Positions 1 to 6,513 of a DNA stretch of 26,391 nt are shown here, one piece after another (the stretch's first letter is position 1; every line of letters starts with the position of its first letter). Position numbers and translations under genes: made by a program. The DNA is from JBLIOB01 sp047639575 (GTDB lineage: Bacteria; Bacteroidota; Bacteroidia; Flavobacteriales_D; Parvicellaceae), in NCBI GenBank assembly GCA_047639575.1, contig JBLIOB010000022.1:1-26391 (forward strand). Reading direction: 5' to 3'. The notes below the pieces were generated by a model, which made no database searches, was not told the DNA's origin, and saw only the letters and a list, made by a program, of their open reading frames with translations.

Positions 1-141
1 GGCGATTAAGAAATGCAATTTGTAATCTAATAACGTTTCAAGCCATTCAGTCTCGGGATTCAGTAGAAAAACAGCGGAGAGCTCTAGTCCTAAACTTACT
101 AATAAAATGTTATACCAGCGTACCAAAGATAACATGGCCAT
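1..141 (-). CDS. Probable UbiA-family prenyltransferase, N-terminal fragment
   Basis: Read on the minus strand, the left edge encodes the first ~47 residues of a hydrophobic protein beginning MAMLSLVRWYNILLVSLG. A short basic or polar start, a VRWYN box and then a membrane helix resemble the opening of UbiA-family prenyltransferases, which typically begin with L-x-R-W-x-N. It lies downstream of the mevalonate operon on the same strand, about 120 bases after the mevalonate kinase stop. That position is often taken in flavobacteria by a (geranylgeranyl)glyceryl-phosphate prenyltransferase or a related UbiA enzyme. The catalytic Asp-rich motifs would lie outside the window, so family membership is an inference. 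The frame is also open upstream to a GTG at 196-198, so the start could be earlier; ATG at 139-141 is preferred, and a second ATG lies at 133-135. Confidence 0.5.
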   Translation of the reverse strand, partial: MAMLSLVRWYNILLVSLGLELSAVFLLNPETEWLETLLDYKLHFLIA

Positions 142-262
142 CACTTTCAAAACGATGAATCGCTGTTTTCTATTTAATAGGGAGTTTTGACTGGGCACAG
201 TCAAATTTAAGATTTATGAAATACAATAAACGTTTGAAAGTATAACCGGTGAAAAATTAAGG

Positions 263-1201
263 TTAAAAATTGTAGATAACGTCTACTTGATAATCAGACA
301 ATTTATCTTTAGCTTCATCAATATCTTCAGTAAATCCAAGGATGAATCCACCGCCTCCAGAGCCACAAAGCTTCAAATAGTAGGCGTTAGAATCTATTCC
401 ATCTTGCCAAACTTTTTGATAATTTTCAGGAATCATTGGCTTGAAATTATCAAGAACCACCTTAGACAGCTTTTTGATGTTACTAAATAAAGGTTTTCTT
501 TCTTTATTTAGAAATGCTTCAATACTAGCATCATTGTACTTTTTAAACTTCTTCTTTAGCATCGTTCTGAAACCTTCTTCTTTCAGTTTATCTAAAAAGA
601 TATTGACCATCGGCTGAGTTTCTCCAGGATTACCTGTATTCAGTAAAAAAATTGCGCCTTTACTAGATCCTTGTGCTGGAATCCCTACTGCATTTACTTC
701 ATCTTTACTTTTAATAAGTATTGGAAGGTGCAAGTAGCAAATCAGTGGGTCTAAACCAGAGCTCTTTCCATGAAAGTAAGATTCTAATTCGCCAAATAGT
801 ATTTTAAGCTTGAGGATGTTAGAATTAGCCACGTTACCATCTGCGCTAATTCCATTAATTGAATATCTGTTGTAAATCGAAGCTACAAGGGCTCCAGAAC
901 TGCCTACGCCATATCCTTTCGGAATAGAGCTGTCGAAAAGCATTCCATTATCGATGTCACTTTTAAAAGCAGCCAAATCTAACTCACAAGGAAGTTGATT
1001 GGATTGATCTAATTCGGCTAGATGTGCGTAGTATTTTTTAAGTTCATTGTTAGACCACTCAGACATTTCAGAATCTTCTGAATGAAAGATTAAGCTACCT
1101 CTATAACTTTCGTAGGGAATAGAAAGGCCCATAGAATCTTGAATGATTCCATATTCTCCGAAGAGAAGAACTTTTCCGTAAAATAGCGACTCTTTAAGCA
1201 T
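263..1201 (-). CDS. Mevalonate kinase (GHMP family)
   Basis: This enzyme phosphorylates mevalonate with ATP to give 5-phosphomevalonate in the mevalonate route to isopentenyl diphosphate; it is cytosolic. At 312 residues it has the usual GHMP kinase length. It shows the N-terminal GKVLLFGEY segment (residues 9-17, with the substrate-side Lys10), the ATP-binding loop PKGYGVGSSGALV (94-106), an HGKSSGLDP segment (144-152) with the likely catalytic Asp151, and the C-terminal glycine motif KLCGSGGGG (277-285). The start is ATG at 1199-1201, and the gene overlaps the stop of the upstream decarboxylase by 8 bases, which suggests translational coupling. It is the last clear kinase of a four-gene minus-strand operon. 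Mevalonate kinase is preferred over other GHMP members because the other pathway slots are filled by distinct neighbours. Confidence 0.87.
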   Translation of the reverse strand: MLKESLFYGKVLLFGEYGIIQDSMGLSIPYESYRGSLIFHSEDSEMSEWSNNELKKYYAHLAELDQSNQLPCELDLAAFKSDIDNGMLFDSSIPKGYGVGSSGALVASIYNRYSINGISADGNVANSNILKLKILFGELESYFHGKSSGLDPLICYLHLPILIKSKDEVNAVGIPAQGSSKGAIFLLNTGNPGETQPMVNIFLDKLKEEGFRTMLKKKFKKYNDASIEAFLNKERKPLFSNIKKLSKVVLDNFKPMIPENYQKVWQDGIDSNAYYLKLCGSGGGGFILGFTEDIDEAKDKLSDYQVDVIYNF

Positions 1202-2288
1202 AGTCTTCGTTTAGTAGGACAGGGCCAGTACCAACCTGATCACAAATATACTGTCCATTTTGGCATAATCCTACCAATTCATCATTAATGAACCGTAGAA
1301 TAGCTTCCTTTTCAGCTTCTGGATAAAGCAAATGAACATTGGCACCAGCGTCCAATGTTATACTCAAATGTAGCTTGCTTTGTTCCCTAAATTTCCAAAC
1401 TTTTTGTATGATTTCAACAGTGTTTGGTTTAAACAACATGAAATAAGGGTTGGAGGTCATCATCATAGCGTGTAGTGTGAGCGCTTCACTTTCTACAATT
1501 TCATTAAATAAAGTCAAATTTCCTTTTATTAGAGCATACTTCAAAAGGGCTAGATTACTAGGAGCCTGTTCGAATCTTGTTTTAGCATAGGGATGGTTTT
1601 CCATCAAACCATGTCCAACTGAACTAGAAACAATTTTTTCACCTTTATCAACTAACAAGACCGTATCCTGATAGTTTCTAAAAACAGGATGGGCTTGGTC
1701 GAATTTTACTCCGTAGATGTCTGAGCTTCCTTCAATACTTTCGGATTTCCCCCAAGCAACTAGTCCTCCAAAAACTGAACGACAAGCACTGCCTGAACCA
1801 ATCCTAGCAATAAAAGATGCCTTTTTCAACTCGTTTTCTTTTGAAACTGAAGCATCTAGATGTGCTTCAAATCTACAAAGACAAAGTGCGATGGCACTCA
1901 TTCCGCTGGCGGAAGAAGCAATCCCACTTGAATGCGGAAATGTGTTCGATGTTCGTATCTCAAATTTGTAATCAGAGATAAAAGGAAGATAAGATCGAAC
2001 CAATTGAAAGAACTTTTCAATTTTTGGTCTAAAACTATTTTCAATTTTATCGTCAACAAAAACGTCAAATTCTACGGTGTCGCTGGCTATCGTCTTTTGA
2101 AAAAGTAGGGTGGTGGTAGTTTTACAATTACTGAGCGTAAATGAAATGCTGGGATTCGCTGGAATTTGAATCGGCTTTTTTCCCCAATACTTTACAAGCG
2201 CAATGTTGGAAGGGCTTGAATAAGTAATTGATCCTGATTGAACCTGATTATTGTATTGATCTTTTTTTGATATAAAATCCGCTTCCAT
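1194..2288 (-). CDS. mvaD: Diphosphomevalonate decarboxylase
   Basis: This enzyme converts 5-diphosphomevalonate plus ATP to isopentenyl diphosphate, CO2, ADP and phosphate. The 364-residue reading has the family signatures: NIALVKYWGK (28-37), the ATP loop PHSSGIASSASG (118-129), GSGSACRS (164-171), and LDAGANVH (312-319), in which Asp313 matches the conserved catalytic aspartate of the D-A-G-x-N motif. The frame is open to a TTG nine bases further upstream, but ATG at 2286-2288 is the better start. It begins 11 bases after the stop of the GYDIA kinase and overlaps mevalonate kinase by 8 bases, so the three genes are almost certainly one transcript. The N-terminus before the KYWGK block is somewhat long but otherwise normal. 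No key residue appears to be missing. Confidence 0.93.
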   Translation of the reverse strand: MEADFISKKDQYNNQVQSGSITYSSPSNIALVKYWGKKPIQIPANPSISFTLSNCKTTTTLLFQKTIASDTVEFDVFVDDKIENSFRPKIEKFFQLVRSYLPFISDYKFEIRTSNTFPHSSGIASSASGMSAIALCLCRFEAHLDASVSKENELKKASFIARIGSGSACRSVFGGLVAWGKSESIEGSSDIYGVKFDQAHPVFRNYQDTVLLVDKGEKIVSSSVGHGLMENHPYAKTRFEQAPSNLALLKYALIKGNLTLFNEIVESEALTLHAMMMTSNPYFMLFKPNTVEIIQKVWKFREQSKLHLSITLDAGANVHLLYPEAEKEAILRFINDELVGLCQNGQYICDQVGTGPVLLNEDYA

Positions 2289-2299
2289 TAATGTCAAAA

Positions 2300-3208
2300 T
2301 TAGCGTATTAACTCGGAATATTCCAGAACGGTGTGATACCCTTTCTGATTAAAATATTCTTTTACTACTATCACGTTAGGTCCTGTAGCTAGTATAAAGT
2401 CACCTCCCCAGCCTCCTAAAGATTTGACAGCTCCTAAATTGTAATCTGAAAAATGAGTTTCTCCAACACTTTCTCTTTGAAGTATACTGGAAAGTACGAG
2501 TTCGTGTTCCTGAATAGCTTCTTCAAACGTAACTAGATTAGTACTCTCAATAATTTTATTAGTTAGTGATTCCACAACACTTATGCAATAATCCAAGTCG
2601 AGATCCGCAACGGTATCTTGGTAGGCAATTACTTCAGAGCTACTAATTTGCTTTTGATTTAAATGAATGAAAAACAAATTTGCGTTAAAGACTGGATTGA
2701 ATTCGCATTCATTACTGCTAAAACCATTTGAGTTGCTAAATAGGATAGGAGTGTCACTTAATCCCGCAGCAATATCATATCCACTGCCATTGCTAGTTTT
2801 ATCGTGCAATTGGTATGGTGAGCAATTTGCCCAATTAGCGATATTAATTCGTAATGTGCTACTACTACCTAAACCCCATTTTTGATCAAATTCTAAATAG
2901 GTCTTAACTATATGCTGATCTGGTTTAAATTCAGGATTAATTTGCGTGGCTTTACATAAAACATCCAAAAGACCAGCTGCGATCGAACGATCTGATGTTA
3001 AAATAACTTGATTTTGCGCAACGTTAACTTCTGCTTTAAACCAACAGTTGTTATCTACATCATAACTCTCCCAATAAACATTGGGTTCTTCCGTACCTTC
3101 AACTACAAGTGACTGACCAAGTTTGCAAGGCAGAGCAAGAGCCTTGGCTCCATTAAGAACCAAGTATTCGGACGTGAGCAATAATTTACCGTTAGATCGG
3201 AAGGTCAT
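2300..3208 (-). CDS. GYDIA-type GHMP kinase, probable phosphomevalonate kinase
   Basis: This 302-residue GHMP-fold kinase has an N-terminal GKLLLTSEY segment (7-15), a glycine/serine ATP loop WGLGSSSTL (111-119) and the SGYDIAAG block (142-149) that names the Bacteroidota GYDIA family. The C-terminal glycine motif is altered to SLGGWGGDF. It sits between HMG-CoA reductase and diphosphomevalonate decarboxylase, overlapping the reductase stop by four bases (ATGA) and lying 11 bases before the decarboxylase ATG. Mevalonate kinase and the decarboxylase are both present, so the only ATP step left for this protein is 5-phosphomevalonate to 5-diphosphomevalonate. That assignment follows from context and fold and has not been shown from the sequence. 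An alternative is another small-molecule GHMP kinase kept in the operon for regulation. Confidence 0.82.
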   Translation of the reverse strand: MTFRSNGKLLLTSEYLVLNGAKALALPCKLGQSLVVEGTEEPNVYWESYDVDNNCWFKAEVNVAQNQVILTSDRSIAAGLLDVLCKATQINPEFKPDQHIVKTYLEFDQKWGLGSSSTLRINIANWANCSPYQLHDKTSNGSGYDIAAGLSDTPILFSNSNGFSSNECEFNPVFNANLFFIHLNQKQISSSEVIAYQDTVADLDLDYCISVVESLTNKIIESTNLVTFEEAIQEHELVLSSILQRESVGETHFSDYNLGAVKSLGGWGGDFILATGPNVIVVKEYFNQKGYHTVLEYSELIR

Positions 3209-4545
3209 TTGTTACTAGAATGTTGGGGAGATTCAATTCCACGCATTTCACAAAATGCGTCAACAACGGCTTTATGGCTTACTACATTTGTTTCGAATTT
3301 TTTCTGAATGATTCGTTTTTCATCGTCTGTTGCTTCCAGTTGATTTAATATGTTTAGTAAGTGCATTTTCATATGCCCTTTTTGAATCCCAGTTGTAACC
3401 AGAGATCTGACAGCTCCAAAATTCTGCGCAAGCCCTGTAGCAGCAACTATCATCATTAGTTCTTTTGCACTTGGATTTCCTAATAAATCATGGCAAAATT
3501 TAACGGTTGGATGAAGTGTTGTAATTCCTCCTACCGTTCCAACTGCTAACGGAACTTCAATCCAGAATTTAAAAATACCATCTTTAACTTCTGCTTTCGT
3601 TAAACTTTTATATTGGCCATCTTTACTCGCATAGGCATGCGCACATGCCTCAACCGCTCTAAAATCATTACCAGTTGCGAGAATAACCGAGTCTATTCCA
3701 TTCATAATGCCTTTATTATGAGTGGTTGCTCTATAGGGTTCTAGTGTTGCAATTTTTATTGCTCTCAAAAATTTATCGGCAAACTCCTGAGGAGATACGT
3801 TTGGATCAACTTTTAACTCTTCCACCGGGCAGCTAACTTCCACCTTTACAAGACAGTCTGGAGTGAAATTGGAAAGAATACACATGATGATTTCCACTTC
3901 TTTTTCAGATTCAGAAAGTTCGGATTGCGCCAAACCATCTTCTAATATTTTTGCAAACTCCTCTAAACAAGAATTAATGAAGTTGGCCCCCATAGCATCA
4001 ACCGTCTCGAATTGAGCTTTTAATTGATAGTAATTATCATCTAAGCCTGTCTTGTCTAGTAATTCTAAATCAATAATTCCTCCGCCTCGAGTACGCATGT
4101 TACTGGTGAGCTCATTAGTCCCTTCGATGAATTGATTTTGATGTTTTTGAAACCAATCCATTAAGTTGGATTGATCACCTTTCCAAAGAAAATGTACATG
4201 ACCAACTTTATTGGTATTAATGACGGTTGCTTTGAAACCACCTCTTTCTAACCAAAATGTTGCCGACTTAGCTGAAGCCGCAATAACAGAACTTTCCTCG
4301 ATGGCCATCGGCACACAGTATAGTTTGTCATTGATTTTAAAATTAGGCGCTATTCCCAATGGTAAGTAGAAATTGGAAATAGTGTTTTCTATAAACTCAT
4401 CATGAAGCTTTTGGACTTTGCCATCTTGATGCCAATAAGTCTTCAGACGATCAATTACAGATTGATCACCATTGAAATAGCTATTGATAAGCCACTCAAT
4501 TTTGGCTTCTTTAGAGAGTTTTGAAAATCCTTTAACTGGTTGCAT
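3205..4545 (-). CDS. Hydroxymethylglutaryl-CoA reductase, class II
   Basis: This enzyme reduces HMG-CoA to mevalonate, the committed step of the mevalonate pathway. The 446 residues match class II (bacterial) reductases: a Glu83/Glu84 pair in MAIEESSVIAASAK, DAMGAN (183-188), THNKGIMNGID (275-285) with catalytic Lys278, ATGNDFRAVEACAHAYA (290-306) with Asp294, LAVGTVGG (333-340), and KGHMKMH (389-395) with the likely catalytic His391. Class II enzymes are often labelled degradative because of the Pseudomonas mevalonii enzyme, but this gene heads a biosynthetic operon. It starts at ATG 4543-4545 and overlaps the GYDIA kinase by four bases. A TAACTTTG box lies about 17 bases upstream and may be the operon promoter. 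The direction of reaction is inferred from context. Confidence 0.94.
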   Translation of the reverse strand: MQPVKGFSKLSKEAKIEWLINSYFNGDQSVIDRLKTYWHQDGKVQKLHDEFIENTISNFYLPLGIAPNFKINDKLYCVPMAIEESSVIAASAKSATFWLERGGFKATVINTNKVGHVHFLWKGDQSNLMDWFQKHQNQFIEGTNELTSNMRTRGGGIIDLELLDKTGLDDNYYQLKAQFETVDAMGANFINSCLEEFAKILEDGLAQSELSESEKEVEIIMCILSNFTPDCLVKVEVSCPVEELKVDPNVSPQEFADKFLRAIKIATLEPYRATTHNKGIMNGIDSVILATGNDFRAVEACAHAYASKDGQYKSLTKAEVKDGIFKFWIEVPLAVGTVGGITTLHPTVKFCHDLLGNPSAKELMMIVAATGLAQNFGAVRSLVTTGIQKGHMKMHLLNILNQLEATDDEKRIIQKKFETNVVSHKAVVDAFCEMRGIESPQHSSNK

Positions 4546-4561
4546 GATTCGAATTCTGGTA

Positions 4562-4569
4562 CAAAGTTA
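4562..4569 (-). promoter_or_regulatory. Candidate -7 box of the mevalonate operon
   Basis: Read on the minus strand this is TAACTTTG, a full match to the Bacteroidota -7 consensus TAnnTTTG, 17 bases upstream of the HMG-CoA reductase ATG. No convincing TTG or TTTG is seen at the -33 position, so this is a weak prediction. If used, the leader would be only about 10 bases. Confidence 0.3.
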
Positions 4570-4656
4570 ACTAACCAAGCACATATAATGTTCAGTCATT
4601 TGAATTATATAAACATTCGTTTTTGAAAACAAGTGTAGAAGAATCGTTAAAATAGG

Positions 4657-5178
4657 TTAAGAAAGTTGGTTTAGTGTTGATAGTGAATTTCTACATCTAA
4701 CCTTTATAGCTGCAGTAATATCTTCTTCCATAATCATGTCGAGGGCGCCAAGAACCTCATTCTTCAACTCTGGGTATTGATTACATATTTTAGTAACGAT
4801 GGTAATTGCAAAGGCTCGAATTGCAATAGCATTAGTCGGATCGATTAATAGATTAAGTGCATTTTCAAATGCCAATCCCGCGTACTTTTCAGGTAAATCA
4901 ATGAACTGGAAAGTCCTGAGGATGTTTCGTTTGATGGCATCTGGTTCTTTCTTGGGGAGTAAATCTATCATTTTCCCAAGGTGAGAAAGAAGTAAATCGG
5001 GTGATTTGATTGCAATTTCACTCATGGACCATGCTGCCCGCTGACTTAATCGAGTGTCTTCTCCATAGAAGACCTCCATTAGCTGATTGAATTTTTCAGG
5101 GTTAGAATCAATATATTCTACAATCTGATTAACAGTTTGTTTTGAATGGTTATTGGCTAAAGCATGCTGTAAGTTCAA
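4657..5178 (-). CDS. HEAT-like helical repeat protein of unknown function
   Basis: This 173-residue protein appears almost wholly alpha-helical, with paired amphipathic helices typical of HEAT/ARM repeats, for example SQRAAWSMSEIA around residues 46-57 and later AIAIRAFAITIVTKI. There is no signal peptide or membrane segment, so it is probably cytosolic and could serve as a protein-binding scaffold. The reading has no ATG before residue 34, so the start is taken as TTG at 5176-5178; an in-frame stop lies a short way upstream. That TTG is eight bases after the stop of a doubtful upstream ORF and lies in the left arm region of a 7-base inverted repeat (CGATCTA / TAGATCG, 5180-5203). Similar small HEAT proteins are common in Flavobacteriia, but no partner is suggested by the neighbours. 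Confidence 0.72.
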   Translation of the reverse strand: MNLQHALANNHSKQTVNQIVEYIDSNPEKFNQLMEVFYGEDTRLSQRAAWSMSEIAIKSPDLLLSHLGKMIDLLPKKEPDAIKRNILRTFQFIDLPEKYAGLAFENALNLLIDPTNAIAIRAFAITIVTKICNQYPELKNEVLGALDMIMEEDITAAIKVRCRNSLSTLNQLS

Positions 5179-5186
5179 TCGATCTA

Positions 5187-5375
5187 TTAATTTAAGTAGA
5201 TCGGGAAATTAAGTACGTGATCTACTGCTGTGAAATTTACCTGTTTTCTTATTTCTTTGATAATTTTCGTGATGATATTATCAAGTTTGTTATCAGGGTA
5301 ATCTTCTAAGCGATCGTAAACCTCTTTATAGGTCCAAAAACTTCGGATGAATGATATTTTATCTAAGCGACTCAT
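5187..5375 (-). CDS. Doubtful small hypothetical protein
   Basis: A 62-residue reading starts at ATG 5373-5375 (MSRLDKISFIRSFWTYKE) and ends eight bases before the TTG start of the HEAT-like gene. The frame is open back to a TTG at 5475-5477, giving 96 residues. It is charged, probably helical, and has no recognisable domain. The close spacing to the next gene favours translation as a leader cistron. Against it, the composition gives no clear coding signal and the longer version would start on top of the divergent small membrane protein. It was not recognised as any family, so it is kept as a low-confidence gene. Confidence 0.33.
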   Translation of the reverse strand: MSRLDKISFIRSFWTYKEVYDRLEDYPDNKLDNIITKIIKEIRKQVNFTAVDHVLNFPIYLN

Positions 5376-5476
5376 GTTGTATGTTAAACGCAATAATGAG
5401 GCCAAAAGTTGTTGTGAATTATCTAAAGGTATCTTAATTAGTGTTAAAGTGCTAGATTTGTAATTCAAGTGAATCA

Positions 5477-5587
5477 ATGTCGGATTTAAAGGAAAAAGTA
5501 AAAAAGAACTATCCCTATTTTGTCGATATCTGGCAATATTTGGTGATTATCCTCATTTTTATAATTGCCTTAATTTTTTTCTTATAA
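5477..5587 (+). CDS. 36-residue single-pass membrane protein
   Basis: A short ORF of 36 codons begins MSDLKEKVKKNYPYFVDIWQ and continues into one strongly hydrophobic helix (about residues 21-36) ending in FFL at the stop codon. The layout is a charged, helical N-terminus followed by a C-terminal membrane anchor, as in tail-anchored mini-proteins. It sits alone on the plus strand just upstream of the tRNA-Pro promoter and divergent from the HEAT-like gene. No good ribosome-binding site is visible, which is usual in this phylum. The clean break between a charged and a membrane half is unlikely for random AT-rich DNA, but the length is short enough for chance, so confidence is moderate. The function is unknown. 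Confidence 0.48.
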   Translation: MSDLKEKVKKNYPYFVDIWQYLVIILIFIIALIFFL

Positions 5588-5601
5588 ATCGATACTAGGC
5601 A

Positions 5602-5631
5602 TTGTAGAATCAAAAACTTCTGTTACATTTG
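5602..5631 (+). promoter_or_regulatory. Promoter of the tRNA-Pro gene
   Basis: TTG (5602-5604), 19 bases of spacer and then TACATTTG (5624-5631) match the Bacteroidota promoter consensus (TTG/TTTG at -33, TAnnTTTG at -7). The expected transcription start is about 25 bases before the tRNA. Confidence 0.6.
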
Positions 5632-5662
5632 CAACCGCTTAACAAAAGGTAAACACATTTCT

Positions 5663-5737
5663 CGGGGTGTGGCCCAGCCCGGTTAAGGCGCCTGGTTTGG
5701 GACCAGGAGATCGCAAGTTCGAATCTTGCTACCCCGA
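5663..5737 (+). tRNA. tRNA-Pro (anticodon UGG)
   Basis: The cloverleaf can be drawn directly. The acceptor stem is CGGGGTG (5663-5669) with TACCCCG (5730-5736), including one G-T pair, and the discriminator is A5737. The D-arm contains GGTTAAGGC. The anticodon stem is CCTGG/CCAGG (5691-5695, 5703-5707) around loop TTTGGGA, placing anticodon TGG at 5698-5700. The T-arm contains GTTCGAATC. The 3' CCA is not encoded and must be added after transcription. The anticodon reads proline codon CCA, with wobble to other CCN codons. Confidence 0.97.
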
Positions 5738-5752
5738 CACAAGAAAATAAGT

Positions 5753-5794
5753 AGCCGCTCTGTACTTTATGTACAGAGCGGCTTTTGTGTTTTT
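5753..5794 (+). terminator. Intrinsic terminator of tRNA-Pro
   Basis: A perfect 13-base-pair stem (AGCCGCTCTGTAC, 5753-5765; GTACAGAGCGGCT, 5771-5783) with a five-base loop is followed by a T-rich tract (5784-5794). It lies 15 bases after the tRNA and should end its transcript before the insertion sequence remnant. Confidence 0.88.
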
Positions 5795-5816
5795 AAGCCC
5801 CCATAACAAATCGTCA

Positions 5817-5838
5817 GACTCACGGATGACTCACGGAT
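5817..5838. repeat. Tandem 11-base repeat near the IS remnant
   Basis: GACTCACGGAT occurs twice in a row without a gap (5817-5827 and 5828-5838), about 30 bases outside the stop of the transposase remnant. It may be part of the insertion sequence end or a small duplication; no inverted partner was found near 6400. Confidence 0.5.
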
Positions 5839-5866
5839 CAAGTCCAAAAGTTGTGGGAATTCGGAT

Positions 5867-6395
5867 TTAGGCAAAAATATTAGTGAGTCTAAATAAGAAG
5901 AATTCAATATTTCTGACTCCTCTGAATTGTGCTCTAAAGGCCTTGATTTTAGCATTGAAAGATTCCGCAGAAGCGTTGGTGCTCCTGTTATCAAAGTAGT
6001 TTAAGATGGTTTGATAATGGATAGACATTGTTCTAGCAATTGTATTGAATGATTTGAATCCAGACTGGCACACCATTTCATACCAATGAGTTAATCTTGT
6101 TAAGGCGATTGTTTTATCGTTGGTATTCTCGAAAATCCATGATAGTTTTTGAGATGGCTCTGTCGCATTAATCTCATTGAAAATGAATTTAGTCGTTTTC
6201 TTGGAGCTTCAAGCTGCTAATGAGAGAAAAGTCTTGAAGGGAGTATTCTTAGCATCAATGATTTGATCCTTCAAAATAATATTTATTACCTCAATCCCAG
6301 CCAGTGTTCGTTGAGCTGATTCGAACTCCTTAAACCCTTTGATGAGTGGGCAAGAGGGACGAACTACGAGCTGATCTTGCCAACATAATGAACGT
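5867..6395 (-). pseudogene. Remnant of an ISAon1-type (ISL3-like) transposase
   Basis: One minus-strand frame from about 6395 to the stop at 5867-5869 reads as the C-terminal third or more of a DDE transposase. It begins near CWQDQLVVRPSCPLIKGF and ends FDNRSTNASAESFNAKIKAF...FFLFRLTNIFA. The NASAESFNAKIK block carries the glutamate that would be the third catalytic residue. The frame is broken by a TGA at 6209-6211 between SLAA and SSKKTT, and the N-terminal part with the two catalytic aspartates is missing. The longest clean piece (5867-6076) starts at an internal ATG and would not be an active enzyme. The family name rests on memory of the conserved C-terminus. The element lies just past the tRNA-Pro terminator, and transposition is not expected. 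Confidence 0.78.
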
Positions 6396-6513
6396 TAGTT
6401 TAACGCATGTTAAATACTCCGAAAGTAAATACTAGTATTAGGATCAGCTTTTCATAATGCTATTGATTTTGAAATTGATAAATAAAAAGAATGCGTATGT
6501 GGCGAGAGTCTGA

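Noticed and set aside
5180..5203. Seven-base inverted repeat at the start of the HEAT-like gene
   Set aside because: Short, AT-rich arms with a ten-base loop; no T-tract. It was noted with the gene but is not strong enough to call a regulator or terminator.
5767..5994. 75-codon minus-strand ORF beside the transposase remnant
   Set aside because: It overlaps the transposase frame, whose protein sequence is clearly related to transposases; this frame has no recognisable feature.
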